A stretch of DNA of 64,000 bases from assembly GCF_014633365.1 (NCBI RefSeq), contig NC_068350.1:14361787-14425786 (forward strand). The letters are read 5' to 3'. Below the pieces are notes generated by a model. The model was not told where the DNA came from and ran no database searches. It saw only the letters and a list, made by a program, of their open reading frames with translations. Within the stretch, counting starts at the first letter, position 1. Each line of letters starts with the position of its first letter. A program made the position numbers and the translations under genes. Below are positions 45,200 through 56,308 of this stretch, piece after piece. This DNA is from Diospyros lotus. Lineage: Eukaryota; Streptophyta; Magnoliopsida; Ericales; Ebenaceae.

Positions 45200-45560
45200 T
45201 AAGACTCCTATAGATGGGGGTTCATCCAAAGATAAGGATGAGACCCATGGATGAGGGTCACGCAACGATAAGGAAGAGACCCATGGATGAGGGTTACGCA
45301 GCGATAAGGACGAGACCTATGGATGAGGGTCACACAAAGGTAGGGATGAGACCCATGGATAGGCTTATGCAAAGATGAAGGTAAGGGCAAGACCCGTGGA
45401 TGAGGGTCACGCAGTAGTTAGGTGGAAACCCATGGATGAGGGTCACGCAGTGATAAGGCTAACCAAGAGACCCATGGATGAGGGTCACACGGGGGAGAAA
45501 GTATCTAGAAATCCCTATGGATGAGGGTATCTCGAGGGTGACACAAGATCATGGATGAGG
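45200..45560 (+). repeat. minisatellite of CCATGGATGAGGGTCACGC units
   Basis: About nine copies of GACCCATGGATGAGGGTCAC, mostly followed by GCA--GATAAGGA-like spacers of variable length, giving a period of about 40-50 bp. It lies between the antisense ORF start and the 3' LTR. The word resembles the TGGATGAG words in the LTRs and in the 5' part of gag. Confidence 0.85.
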
Positions 45561-45825
45561 AAGTATACCGTGTAAAAATCTGGAATGCCGAGAGAATTCT
45601 TACGAAAGAGTGGTTAAAGTAATGGAAAAATGAAAAGCCAAGCCTTCCTTTTATAGTGGTCCATGGGAGACATTGTGGAAAAGATAACTATGAGAGACTT
45701 GAAGATGGAAGAGATAGATACAGAAAAATTCTCTCAAAATGAAAATGGCCTCCTAAAAATAGAGCTGCAACATAAGCAAGATACTCTTCCTCCCGGGACT
45801 CCCGATAGAAAGAGTAGGGAGCAAT

Positions 45826-46968
45826 TGTTATGCCTGACAAAAATATTGGCAAAAACATAAAATGGTGAAGAGGAAGAAATGCCACGTGGCAGCCTTAAGA
45901 AGCACCACGTGGCAAGGTAACCATGGGTGGCTTGGGAGGGCACCCGTGTAAGGTTGCCACCCCCAAGTGGGGGTCACTCGGGGGTGGCAGAGAAAGCACC
46001 CTGAGTGCCACTCAGGGGGCACACAAGGCGCGGCCCCCCTTATGCCTAGCCGTATACCGTGCGAAAAGCTGGCAGGGGGGCACCCCTGTGCGCCTGGCCA
46101 CGCACTATGCGGCAGGCTGGCGAGGGGCACCCCCGCGCGTAGCCCTGCCCCCGAGTAACCCCACTTGGGGTGCTGGTCGCTCGTGGCCATAGCAGGGCCG
46201 CACGCGTGACCCAACGTATAGCCTTGCGCGGCCTTGGGCACACGTGGCCCCATGCACCCCCGCACACGCAGCCCCCCCATGCCCAGACTCGAGCTCGAGC
46301 TCGCAAAGCTTCGCATGCACAACTCCTTACTCGTGCCCACGTCCTCAGCCACACTCGCACACACCCCCGAGTAAGGGTTATCCTGGGTACCACGCCTGCA
46401 TCTATGTGCCCCACGTTCTTGCGCCAACACCTCCGATAGAATTAACCTATACTACCCTCACGAGACTCGGTCAAAGCCTCTCCAAGATTCTTACCGTGAA
46501 GGTCGGGACACTCGACACATGGATGCCCCTCCTATTGCTATAAATAGGTCTCTTTCCCTTATTTGGTATGCAATCTCTCACTCTCGCAGTTACATTCTTA
46601 CCTTCAAGCACTTTACTTCTACGACGGTTTGACTTAAGCATCGAAGGGTCCGCGCAAGGACTTTCACCCGCGCCCCTAACCGATTTTATTTCCAGCAGGT
46701 CATCCGTTACTCCCGACCTAGCTGAGGGGCTCATCCATCGCTGCTGCTACCCCCGAGAGACTCATCCATCGCTGCTGCTACCCCCGGAAGACCCATCCAT
46801 CACTGTCACTCCACCTTGGGAGACTCACTAATCTCTCCCGATAATTACTCATCATTTGGACAATCCACACATCACCCATTGTCCGAAAGAGTCATCCATC
46901 ATTCGAATCAGCTATACATTGGTAGTTTCCCCTTTTTACAAATTTATTGTTGTAGCCGTGTAATAACA
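45826..46968 (+). repeat. 3' LTR of element B
   Basis: 1143 bp, TGTTATGCC...GTAATAACA, preceded by a purine-rich AGAAAGAGTAGGGAGCAAT tract that fits the plus-strand primer. The TATA box is at 46539-46546. Open frames on both strands of 45923-46543 only reflect its GC-rich repeats. Confidence 0.9.
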
Positions 46969-47105
46969 ATAAAAATAGTCTTATATTTTTATTTACAAAT
47001 TTTATTTCTTATTGTTTTTAAAAATATTATTTTCCTATTTTTCATTTTATATAGTATTTGTTTATCATTTAATCTAACGTATGAGGGGTTTGCCCTTTCT
47101 TAATG

Positions 47106-49154
47106 GGACAATGCTAGACGAACAATTTGATGGACAATTTTGTTGACAATCTCAATTAATCACAATAATTTGATGCTAAAATATAGCGATAAAGTAAACC
47201 TAACAAATCAGTAATTTGAAAGATGAAATATTAATTTCCTTACCGCCCAAATTTCACTCACTCACCCACAGCCACTCAATTTTACTCACTCATCCACAGT
47301 TGCCCAAACTTCACCCATTCTCTCTAACTTTCTCTCTCTCACCCTTGACCTTGAGGGAGGACCGCAAGCATCGCCTGTTGTCGCCCCTTTCGCTTACACC
47401 GTCGTCACCGTGACCCCTGCCAGTGCTGCTCTCGCCGTTGTCGCCCATACCCGGCCTGCCTCGGAGGTCGGCCTTGAGAAAGAATGCTGCCACCGTCGTT
47501 GCCCGCCATTTTCCCTGCCAACGCCGCGAGCACAGCCCGTTGTCGCCCCTCCTCCCGCTCACACAACCTCGCCTACTCTTTGTCTCTCCTTCTCTCACCT
47601 ATTCGAACCGACCCACTTTGGGTTGTTCTTCAATGGGTTGATTTGAGTTGTTTTTGTGCTATTGCTATTGATTTGGGTTAATTTTGTGTTGTTCTTCAAT
47701 GGATTGATTTGAGTTGTTCTTGTACTGCTGTGCTGTTGTTGATTTGGGTTATTCTTAGGTTGTTCTTCAATGGGTTGTTCTTGTTCTTCAATGATGATGA
47801 TGATGATAGATGGGTTATTTTGATTTTTTTTTTAATGATGAGTTTATTATAAGTTGTATACAAAATTTTTATGAAAATTAAAAATATATCTATGCTGATT
47901 TGTTATGGGAGCCATCTTAGTTTTCTGGATATGTATATGGCCATTGACTGCATCATCAAGCTCTCCCACTCGTCTTTCTCTCTGTTTTATTGCAACCTAC
48001 AAACCCAAACCAATGGTTTTCAAGAAACGATCTAAACCCAATGCTCCAAATGAAAATTTTCAAGCCCAGTTCTAATCAAACCAAGAATTGAACTGACCTA
48101 ACGGCTACAATAGGAAGAGGGAAATAGCACAAAGGGATTGTAAATCTGTAATTAAGAGCCCAGACAAGTTTATGAGACAACAAAAACCCCACCAGGAAAG
48201 CACCGAGAGGCATTGCGAATTTGAACAACTCAACAACCCGTTATCATTATTTGTACTCGGAGAAGGGCAAACACCCATGCTGTAGACAAAATTCTGAAGT
48301 GAAGTCCGCTGAATTATGCAATCAATCTCGGCCACAAACACACAGAATCGGCTGAAAATTTCACCAATGCACGATGAAAAATTACAACATTTGACAAGTC
48401 ACAGGCAATTGGATGGAAACAACCAACCAACCATATATTCAAGAAACAAAATTCGGTACTTACAAGATAAAAGAGAAAAGAAAACCAAAATGTTTGGCAT
48501 AAAATGTGACCTACATTATGCAGTTTTTCTACTTTTTCGTTATAAAAGAAGAGGTTTTAGGAGCAGAGCTTTCACTGAAGTATCAACAACCAAAATATCT
48601 TTACCATCCAAACCCTCTAGCTGGCGGCTTTGTCACTCTAGAAAAGCAAAGATATGGAGACTCTTCTCGTTCTCTATTTCTGTCTACCATTGGCAGGAAC
48701 GAGAAAGGAATGAGAGATCAGACAGATGAGGGCAACATCTTGTAGGCTTCTTGTCTTCTGTTTCGTGATCAATTTTCCAGCAACACGTTTGTTTCATTCA
48801 CAGATCTCAACACAACAACGTAGAAAGAATATGAATAAATGGTCTTACTCTGATTAAATACGAAGACCATTAGTTTGGGTTTGTTGGTTGCAATAAAAGA
48901 GAGAGAGAGAAGAGTGAGAGTTCAGTGTTGAGAGAGTGGGGGAGAGAGAGAGAGAGAAGATGGCTGGCCAGAGATAAAGGCAGCACAGCACACAATGGGG
49001 GAAGAGATAGTAGGTGAGGAATTTGGGCGGGGTGGGCATTCAATTTGAGATGAAAAATTAAGAGTACGTTTGTAATTTAGGACGAGGGTAAATATATAAT
49101 TTCAATTGAATTGTGAACTAAATTGTCACTCAGATTGGCCATCTAGCATTATCC
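47106..49154. mobile_element. MULE-type element without transposase (Pack-MULE candidate)
   Basis: The ends read GGACAATGCTAGACG and, reversed, GGATAATGCTAGATG, extending as a decayed terminal repeat with GACAATTT words. A perfect 9-bp duplication TTCTTAATG flanks them (47097-47105 and 49155-49163), the Mutator signature. Inside are a GC-rich, gene-like block (47340-47640), a block at 48100-48340 with a 78-codon minus-strand frame, and a segment at 48540-48740. None shows a known domain. Gene-like but fragmentary contents without a transposase are what Pack-MULEs hold. Confidence 0.85.
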
Positions 49155-49268
49155 TTCTTAATGGTATATCCTACGATCTAAAAAATATTTTATATAATTT
49201 AAAAATGTATTACATATAAATAAATTATACAATTTAAGACATTATTTATGTTATATAATATTATTTAC

Positions 49269-50105
49269 GAGAAATTCTATTTGTACAGAAGCTGTTTTAC
49301 AGAATAGGTTACAGGGGCAATAAATCATGATATATCGCGATATATTGAATATGAGTTGGAGTAATTTATCGCGAGAAATTAAAAATTGCAAACAGAAGCA
49401 GAAGAAACTCGGCGGCCCTAATTTCTTCCCTAATTTATCTGCTCTACCCTAATTTCTTCCTACCACCGGCGAAATAGAAGGCGGGAGAAGCTCGGCCAAA
49501 CCATCCTTCTTTGCTGCTCTACTCTTCCGACCATCGTTATTCCTTCTTTGCTGCTATGCTCCTTTAGCTTGTCTGCTCTTCAAGCATTTCCTAGAAAAGT
49601 TCCCTTAGAAAATGACTGGAGTTTTTGCCAACTGATATAATGAACCAAGCTTGTGCTTGTTCCTTTATTTTCCTATTGATTAGTTGAGGTCAAATGAATG
49701 ATCTATGAGAGCAGAGGAATAAAAGCATTGAATTAATTGGAAATGAAAATCTTAGAATGATCTGATGGCACTTGCAGGCAGATGCTAGCATTATACTTCA
49801 CTGATTTTCAGCATTATAAGTTTGATTTCCTGATTGCATTAAACCTTAGAATGTTCCACCACTGTGAGCGCGATGTTCGGAGAGGGACGAGCGGGTGGTC
49901 GGAGGGTGGGGCTAACGGTGTTGTAAAATGGAGACGCATATGGGGGGCGAAAGTGTCTCTGAGAGGGAGAGCGAGAGCGAGAGCGAGAGCGAGAGCGAGA
50001 GGGGGGCGAGAGAGAAATGATTTTGGGTAATTTAGATTTAACACATGGGTAAAATGGTCATTTCATTATTTCTGTACGAGCGCTTCTGTAGGAATAGCAC
50101 AACTC
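49269..50105. mobile_element. small MULE-type element upstream of the DUF247 gene
   Basis: 837 bp. The left end starts GAGAAATTCTATTTGTACAG and the reversed right end GAGTTGTGCTATTCCTACAG, both followed by AAGC. A perfect 9-bp duplication ATTATTTAC flanks it (49260-49268 and 50106-50114). The inside includes a leader-like pyrimidine-rich block (49400-49580) and GC-rich sequence from 49860. It encodes no transposase. Confidence 0.9.
49960..50010 (+). repeat. (GAGAGC)n microsatellite
   Basis: About five GAGAGC/GAGCGA units, purine-rich on the plus strand. A chance frame through it reads RARARARA. Confidence 0.85.
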
Positions 50106-50361
50106 ATTATTTACGGTGTATAGGATGGCAGCACCCTTTTCTGGAGTGACGTGCATGCTCCCTCGCCGTCTGAGATTGATTTGATCAAATTATTTCATTG
50201 GCACGTGATTTTGTCTGCCACAGTCAGTAGCATTCATAAAATTAAAATGTTTATGACCATCAATGCAGCTTCTTCGGTAACATCCAAATCCCCAACTCTC
50301 CGTCTTATTTTACTGTTACTCTCCGTCTTAGAGCTTAGAAGTCTTTAATCTCGGATTGGAG
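50106..50361 (+). promoter_or_regulatory. short 5' region of the DUF247 gene
   Basis: Only 256 bp separate the MULE from the start codon. No canonical TATAAA is visible; CATAAAATTAAAATG near 50235 is the best AT-rich candidate. The pyrimidine-rich stretch CTCTCCGTCTTATTTTACTG near 50296-50330 looks like a leader. If this is the whole promoter, distal elements were displaced by the insertion. Confidence 0.4.
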
Positions 50362-51759
50362 ATGTCGTCGGCTAGTGATAACTCCGGAGCCGCAGTGGGA
50401 TCCTTCAAGCGGCACGACTCCAAGTCCAACCCGGAGAGCCACGTCATCACGATCAAGGAAATCATCGACGGCTCCAAGAAGACAAAGTCCAAGTCCGCCG
50501 CCGTCATCCAGAAGGTGCCGGAGGAGCTCCGGAAGCTGAAGGAGAGCGCCTACACGCCCCGGTTCGTCTCCATCGGCCCTCTTCACAGCAACAACGACCA
50601 CCTCAAAAAGCGTATGCAGAACATCAAGATGTCCTACGTCAACGACCTCTTCGGCCGGATGGCTGAATTCGGCAAGGAGGAGAAAGCCCAGGTGCTGAAA
50701 CGGTGCCAAGACGAAATGAGGAAGCTCACCGGCGAAGCCAGGAAGTACTATGCCGAGAACGGCGATTTGCTCACTGAGGACATGCTCGCCATCGACGGTT
50801 GTTTCGTTCTCGAGCTTCTCTACCGGAAACGTAAGTACGAAACGACTAAAAACCCACACGGCGACGATCCGATTTATGGCAGTGGATTGTTGCGCGACGG
50901 CGTCCAGATTGATCTGCTCTTGGTTGAGAACCAGCTTCCCTTCTTCGTTCTTGAGAAGCTCTTTGTCTTCACTGAGAAAGCCAGGTCAAATCCTTACCTG
51001 GAATTCGGTTTCAATTCCATTCAAGATTACGTTCTTTCCTACTTCCACAATGTGATGTTATTAGATCAAGACGAGGAGTTTAAACCCAGTGGCCGCAGCG
51101 AGTCCACGGCTAAAAAGAGAAGTTTTCATCACATCCTTCATCTTCTCCACGAACACTTCATTCCTCAGAATTCGAACAAAGAGCAGGGGGGCAAAATCGT
51201 GTTCATGAAAACCGCCCAAGACCTGGATTTCGCCGGCGTGAAGTTCGTCCCCCGGCCCAGAAATTACCCATTCCAGGTGGACTTCAAAGAGCCCAAAGGC
51301 TTTCGATATCTCTTCCACAGAGCCTCCTTCGAGATCCCGACCCTGAACGTCGACAACTCAACCGAGCCAGTGCTCCGAAACCTCATCGCCTTCGAGCAGT
51401 GCACCCCCCACGCGCCGAGCTTCGTCACCTCGTACGCCTACCTCATGGACAGGCTCGTCAGCACCGCCAAGGACGTGAAGGTGCTAATTGAGGCCGAAGT
51501 TCTGGTAAACTATTTGGCCGCTGACGAAGAGGTCTCCGATCTGTTCAACAAGCTCTGCAAGGAAGTGGTTTTGGGCGACTTCTACTTCGCGGAGACGTGC
51601 CAGAAAGCGGCGGATTACAGCAAGCTGGGGTGGCCGGAATTCATTGGGTACATGAGAAGGAATTACTTTGCGAAACCGTGGATGTTCACGGCTTTCCTCG
51701 TTGCGTTTCTGGTCTTCGGCATGACGGTGGGAACTTTCATCCGGAATCTTCTTAGGTAA
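50362..51759 (+). CDS. DUF247 (UPF0481) membrane-anchored protein
   Basis: This is the only intact gene: one exon, 465 residues, from ATG at 50362 (MSSASDNSGAAVG); two codons of open frame before it have no ATG. Family hallmarks are in order: RKLKESAYTPRFVSIGPLH (about 58-75), LLLVENQLPFFVLEKLF (about 185-201), RNLIAFEQC in the middle, TSYAYLMDRLV after it, and GWPEFIGYMRRNYFAKPW before a C-terminal hydrophobic segment (about 440-461) that should anchor it in a membrane. The molecular function of DUF247 proteins is unknown; in grasses two members sit at the S and Z self-incompatibility loci, but that role cannot be carried over here. Coding GC is well above its surroundings. Confidence 0.97.
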   Translation: MSSASDNSGAAVGSFKRHDSKSNPESHVITIKEIIDGSKKTKSKSAAVIQKVPEELRKLKESAYTPRFVSIGPLHSNNDHLKKRMQNIKMSYVNDLFGRMAEFGKEEKAQVLKRCQDEMRKLTGEARKYYAENGDLLTEDMLAIDGCFVLELLYRKRKYETTKNPHGDDPIYGSGLLRDGVQIDLLLVENQLPFFVLEKLFVFTEKARSNPYLEFGFNSIQDYVLSYFHNVMLLDQDEEFKPSGRSESTAKKRSFHHILHLLHEHFIPQNSNKEQGGKIVFMKTAQDLDFAGVKFVPRPRNYPFQVDFKEPKGFRYLFHRASFEIPTLNVDNSTEPVLRNLIAFEQCTPHAPSFVTSYAYLMDRLVSTAKDVKVLIEAEVLVNYLAADEEVSDLFNKLCKEVVLGDFYFAETCQKAADYSKLGWPEFIGYMRRNYFAKPWMFTAFLVAFLVFGMTVGTFIRNLLR

Positions 51760-51846
51760 TCCGCGCCGACGCTGTTTCGTCCGAGACTGTTTTCAATCCA
51801 CATTTCTTTTTTGAATCTAAATGGCTGTGACCAAAATTATATTAGC

Positions 51847-51852
51847 AATAAA
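51847..51852 (+). terminator. poly(A) signal of the DUF247 gene
   Basis: AATAAA 88 bases after the stop codon, followed by T-rich sequence, a normal plant spacing. Confidence 0.6.
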
Positions 51853-53416
51853 ACTTGTATTGGACAGTTTAGAGTGCAGTGTATAGCAGCAGGCTGCGGC
51901 AGCAGCAGACGTCTTGGGTGAGAAAGTATTTTGTGTATATGAAATATCATGAATTTGTGATTTGGGAAAATTTTTGTTAAATATATTAATAAATTATTTA
52001 TATATATATATATTTATAAACAGGTAATAACATATTAATTGTCAGTCAGTTTGAGATATAGTTGATATAATGTCTCTCCCACTCCCAGAATACTTTTTTT
52101 CCCGCTGCTTTCCATGGATCCGACGCTGAGTCAGCAAGTCTTGCTCATAGACTGTCAATGTTGTCCGTAGTCCACAAATGAATGAACTTTTGAAAAGGCA
52201 AGGGTGTTGGATACCTATTAGTAATAGAAGAAATGAGATCAAAGCTTGGATTGCTTTGGATAAAGTGTTTTTTAAAGGAAAAATAATTTTATAAAATGAT
52301 TTTTTTTTTTTTTAAATGTCTTCTCCGTTGTTTGATTGTAAGGTGAAAAGTTGGCTGAAAATTCATTTTTAGTGTTTGTCTGGTGCTTAAAAAATTATAA
52401 TATATTTTTTTATTATTAAATTTATAATATAAAGATAAAAAAAATTATTAAAACATAATAATATCATATTTCATCTAAATAAATTTGTGCATAATCATAA
52501 GTTGTATAATATTATAAACTCTGCATGCAGAATTTTAATAATTAAAAGTAACAAGTTAAAAACAGAGTCAAAATTTTATAATATTAATAATTGCATATTT
52601 ACAATAAGATATACCAGTTTAAATTTAAGTAACACTATTAACAATCTTGGCTTTTTATGATCCCAATCCACCATCTTTTTGGATAAAGTTTTGCTCCTAA
52701 AATTTTCTTACTCTTCACTCTTAGTCAAAAAAAACTTTTGCAATATTCTCACTCAGCTAAAAAATAAAATATATGTAGTAGTACGAGTAAGAATTATTTT
52801 CACAGAATGTACCTAACTTAGTTTTATGCTACGTGAATAATGAAGGGGGGTCGAGTTTAACGAAAATAATTTTAAGAAAAATGACTAAGGAATAATTTAA
52901 ATTAAAATATCAAAATTAATCAAAAGAACAAATTATGGTCTAAGTCAACATCCATCATCAGACTCTTATAATTAATCATTGATACGAAGAATCATTTTCA
53001 CGGAATGTACCCAACTTAGTTTTATGCTACATGAATAATGAAGGGAGGTCGAGTTTAACCAAAATAATTTTAAGAAAAATGACTAAGGAATAATTTAAAT
53101 TAAAATATCAAAATTAATCAAAAGAACAAATTATGATCTAAGTCAACATCCATCATCAGACTCTTATAATTAATCATTGATACAAATATATATCAATTCA
53201 CACTCTGAATATTTACTGTTAGAACTATTTTCCTATTTCTCCTTAGTTATAGTTAATTAGAGAACAAGCGATCTAATCAATACTAACTACTAAATAACTC
53301 AAGATCATCCCTATGCTAGTGGGAATATTCGAGGCGAAACCCTTACATATGACCATCATTTTCCTTCATTGTAGAGGGTGTGCTTATAGAATTCAATTCT
53401 ATGAGTTCCACATTAT
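51853..53416. other. AT-rich intergenic sequence
   Basis: No gene is visible. The main feature is a 198-bp tandem duplication at 52790-53185. A TATATATA run lies near 52000. Confidence 0.45.
52790..53185 (+). repeat. 198-bp tandem duplication
   Basis: Copy 1 runs from about 52790 and copy 2 from about 52988, both from ATTTTCAC-GAATGTACC to TTATAATTAATCATTGATAC. Only a handful of single-base differences are seen, so it is recent compared with the elements around it. Confidence 0.92.
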
Positions 53417-54838
53417 TGTTGACAAAATACAACAATTAAAATTTGTGATATGGGGTCCACTCGAGCTTGTTGTCGGGTGATGTTAGGTTGCCGTGAAAGA
53501 TGTCATCTCAAGAGAAATTGCCGTTAGGATGCTTGCTGCAAGGATTTGCCACTAGCTCTTGCCACAAGCTCTCGCCACAAGTTCTTGCCACAAACTCTCG
53601 CCACTAGCTCTTGCAACTAGCTTGGCCACAAGGTCTTGCCACTAGCTCTCGCCATTAGCTTTTGCCATTAGCTTCGCTACAAGGTCTTTCCACTAACTCT
53701 CGCCACTAGCTCTTGCCACTAGCTCTTACTACTAGCTTTTGCCACTAGCTTCGCCACAAGGTCTTGCCACTAGCTCTTGCCACTAACTTTTGTCACTAGC
53801 TTCGCCATAAAGTCTTGCCACTAGCTCTCGCCATTAGCTTTTACCACTAGTTTCGCCATAAGGTCTTGCCACTAGCTCTCGCCACTAGCTTTTGCCACTA
53901 ACTTTCACCACTAGCTCTTGCCACTAGCTCTTGCCACTAGGTTCGCCACAAGGTCTTGCCACTAGCTCTCGCCATTAGATTTTGCTACTAGCTTTGCCAC
54001 AAGGTCTTGCCAGTAGCTCTCACCATTAGATTTTGCTACTAGCTTCACCACAAGGTCTTGCCACTAGCTCTCGCCACTAGTTTCGCCACAAGGTCTTGCC
54101 ACTAGCTCTCGCCACTAGCTTTTGCCACTTGTTTCGCCACAAGGTCTTGCCACAAGTTTCGCCACAAGCTTTTTCCTTCACCGCTAGATTCGCCGCAAGA
54201 CTTTTCCTTCTCTGTTAGGTTCACCGCAAGACTTTTCCTTCGCCGTTAGGTTCGCTGCAAGGATTTGGCCCTGTTAGTGCTAAAAAAATGAGTTAGAAGG
54301 CTCGCGAGAATCTTCCCCGCGAAGACCCTCCGATGCCAAAGTTAGTCTCGGATCCCAATGATTATTCACGAAAATAGTAAAAGTGCATTCAAAGTGTCTA
54401 GATTTTACCGAATTTGGAAGTCCCACTTAATGTCCTGTAGCTAGGTATTTATAGGGCACAATTCTCCAGGATGGCGAGTGCTGACACGTGGCGGCTACTG
54501 AATGGATCGAAACCAAAAGGAGGAGGTTGCCATAGAGCTACCTTGAGAAGGCTCGCGGTAGATGCTGCCGCAAGGCAGCTTACCCTCGCGGCCAAGGTTA
54601 TCGCAACGTAGCTTGACCTCACGGCAAGGCTCCCGCGAAGCTGCTTGCCCTTGCAACAAAGTTACCGCGAGGCAGCTCGGCCTTGCGGCCAACGCTTGCC
54701 GCGAGGTAGCCCAACTGCTGGCCCTCGCGGCTAGCCTTTGCGGCTATAATCTATCTGCCTTACGGCTGCGACTTCACGGCGAGCCAAAAAATTCTTTCAT
54801 TTCTCAAATTTTTCCCCCATTTTTTCTATGGCACAACA
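53417..54838 (-). repeat. 3' LTR of element C
   Basis: 1422 bp, TGTTGTGCC...TCAACA on the minus strand, TATAAATA at 54446-54453. It differs in length from the 5' LTR (1231 bp) mainly because its internal array is longer. A GC-rich part near 54550-54770 repeats CTCGCGGC and GCCGCGAGG words, an inverted pair. Confidence 0.85.
53540..54260 (+). repeat. GCCACTAGCTCT array in the 3' LTR of element C
   Basis: Some fifty degenerate 12-14-bp units (TTGCCACTAGCTC, TCGCCACAAGG) arranged in higher-order blocks of about 60 bp that start with CTTCGCCACAAGGTCTTGCC. The same array in the 5' LTR (58065-58520) is about 265 bp shorter. Confidence 0.9.
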
Positions 54839-56110
54839 ATTGCCCCCTACTCTTCTGTTTTGTCTTTAGACGAAATTTAAAAAGTAAAAATATTAGCCAA
54901 TGAGTCAGGTCTAGCACCTTGACTCAACCAAGTGTTTTAGAATGCCCAAAAAGTTCTTACTTCGACCAGAGGCTGGAGTAACAAATTATCTCTAGGCAAC
55001 CATACCCTTGATAGATAGACTCAATTGCGGAATTCTTGCCGGGTGTCTGAGCTTGCCGGGAGGTCTAGGCAACGGATCAGCTAAGGAGTCGGGTCTAGCT
55101 CGGGAGCATAGCATTGGACTCAGTCAATGGATCCCGATGAGCCTACAAGCACAGTCTCCGGAGCATTCGGTGATCCCATAATGGATCATAGCGCTCTGGC
55201 TATTGTGTTCTCCATGTCCGTCTTTCGAGGTTAGCCTATTTCAGGGAATCTGGGTTTGGCCAGTGGTTCGGCCCGAGATTCCGGCCAAACATCCAAGTTT
55301 GCCGGGAGACCTAGGCTCCAGATCTACCAAGGAGTTGGGTCTAGCCAAAAAAGCATAGCACGCAACTCAAGCAAGGGATCTGGGTGAGTCTGCGGGCATA
55401 GGCATCGGATGTTCTGGTGATCCCGGGCCAACTCGTGGTCATAGGCACCAGATTGTAACTGGATGACTCAACTCCGATAAGCGGGGTCATGGCAGAGTTG
55501 TCACAGGGTTGTTGTCTTTTCATGCCTTCATTGGGCCAGTCTACCTCAGGGGATCTGGGTTTGGCCAGTGGCTCGGCGCGGGATTCCTACCAGGCATCCG
55601 AGTTTGTCGAGAGACTTAGGCGCCAGATCAACCAAGGAGTCGGGTCTAGCCAAAAAGGTATAGTACCGAACTCGAACGAGGGATTTGGGTGAGTCTGCGG
55701 GCATAGGCATCGGATCCTCTGGTGATCCCAGGCCAGCTCGTGGTCATCGGCACCAAATTGCCACTAGGTGACTTGACCTTCGGGAGCGGTCTTATGCTAG
55801 AGCTATCAGGTGATCACTTCATTTCTTTTCTGCCTTCCTAGGGCCAGTCTACCTTAGGGAATCTGGGTTTGGCCAGTGGTCCAGCACGGGATTCCTACCA
55901 GACATCCGAGTTTGCCGGGAGACCTAGGCACTAAATCAACCAAGGAGTCGGGTCTAGCCAAAAAGGCATAGCACCGAACTCAAACGAGGGATTCGGGTAA
56001 GTCTGCAAGCATAGGCATCAGATGTTCTGGTAATCCCGGGCCAACCCGTGGTCATCGACACTAGATTGCCGTTAGGCGACTTGACCTATTAGAAGCGAGC
56101 TGTGCTTGAG
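54839..56110 (-). repeat. ~305-bp tandem repeats in the 3' interior of element C
   Basis: Units begin at about 55242, 55547 and 55857 (spacing 305 and 310 bp), each with ATCTGGGTTTGGCCAGTGG, GCCGGGAGACCTAGGC-like and GATCCCGGGCCAACTCGTGG words. A more diverged unit covers roughly 54900-55241. The array stands where pol would be expected. Confidence 0.88.
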
Positions 56111-56308
56111 CCGCCATACCTGCATGACACATACAAATAATCCGGGCTCATGAAGATTTTAGGTGGTTCGGCTTATAGTTTTGCCTATTCCACGGGAATA
56201 CATGGGATATATTCTTTTATTTATCGGGGGATGTTATTACAATGGAAAATTAAAGACAATTCCGGCCTTTAACTGGGTCGAGTAACACTTCTAATGACAG
56301 GCTTGACT

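Larger units (their letters stand above)
34375..46968 (+). mobile_element. element B: full-length Tat-type Ty3/gypsy retrotransposon
   Basis: LTRs at 34375-35486 and 45826-46968 bound a 10.3-kb interior. The flanks ACAAA and ATAAA fit a 5-bp duplication with one transition. The order is primer site, gag, protease, RT, RNase H, a second (archaeal-type) RNase H, integrase, and a 3' region with an antisense ORF. The doubled RNase H and antisense ORF are marks of the Tat clade. Every coding part has stops, so it is dead as it stands. It carries a 485-bp hAT MITE in gag, which inserted after B did. Confidence 0.92.

Noticed and set aside
45828..46430. 200-codon minus-strand open frame
   Set aside because: It lies wholly in the 3' LTR of element B. 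The matching part of the 5' LTR does not keep it open, so it reflects GC-rich repeats.
26567..46968. Endogenous virus
   Set aside because: Elements A and B are Ty3/gypsy LTR retrotransposons with no envelope or movement-protein-like frame.
49782..50030. Open frame with an Arg-Ala run
   Set aside because: The run is the GAGAGC microsatellite.
50356..50361. Start of the DUF247 frame at 50356
   Set aside because: That codon is TTG; the first ATG in frame is at 50362.
53540..54260. CRISPR-like regular array
   Set aside because: Units are 12-14 bp without unique spacers, and the array lies in a plant LTR.
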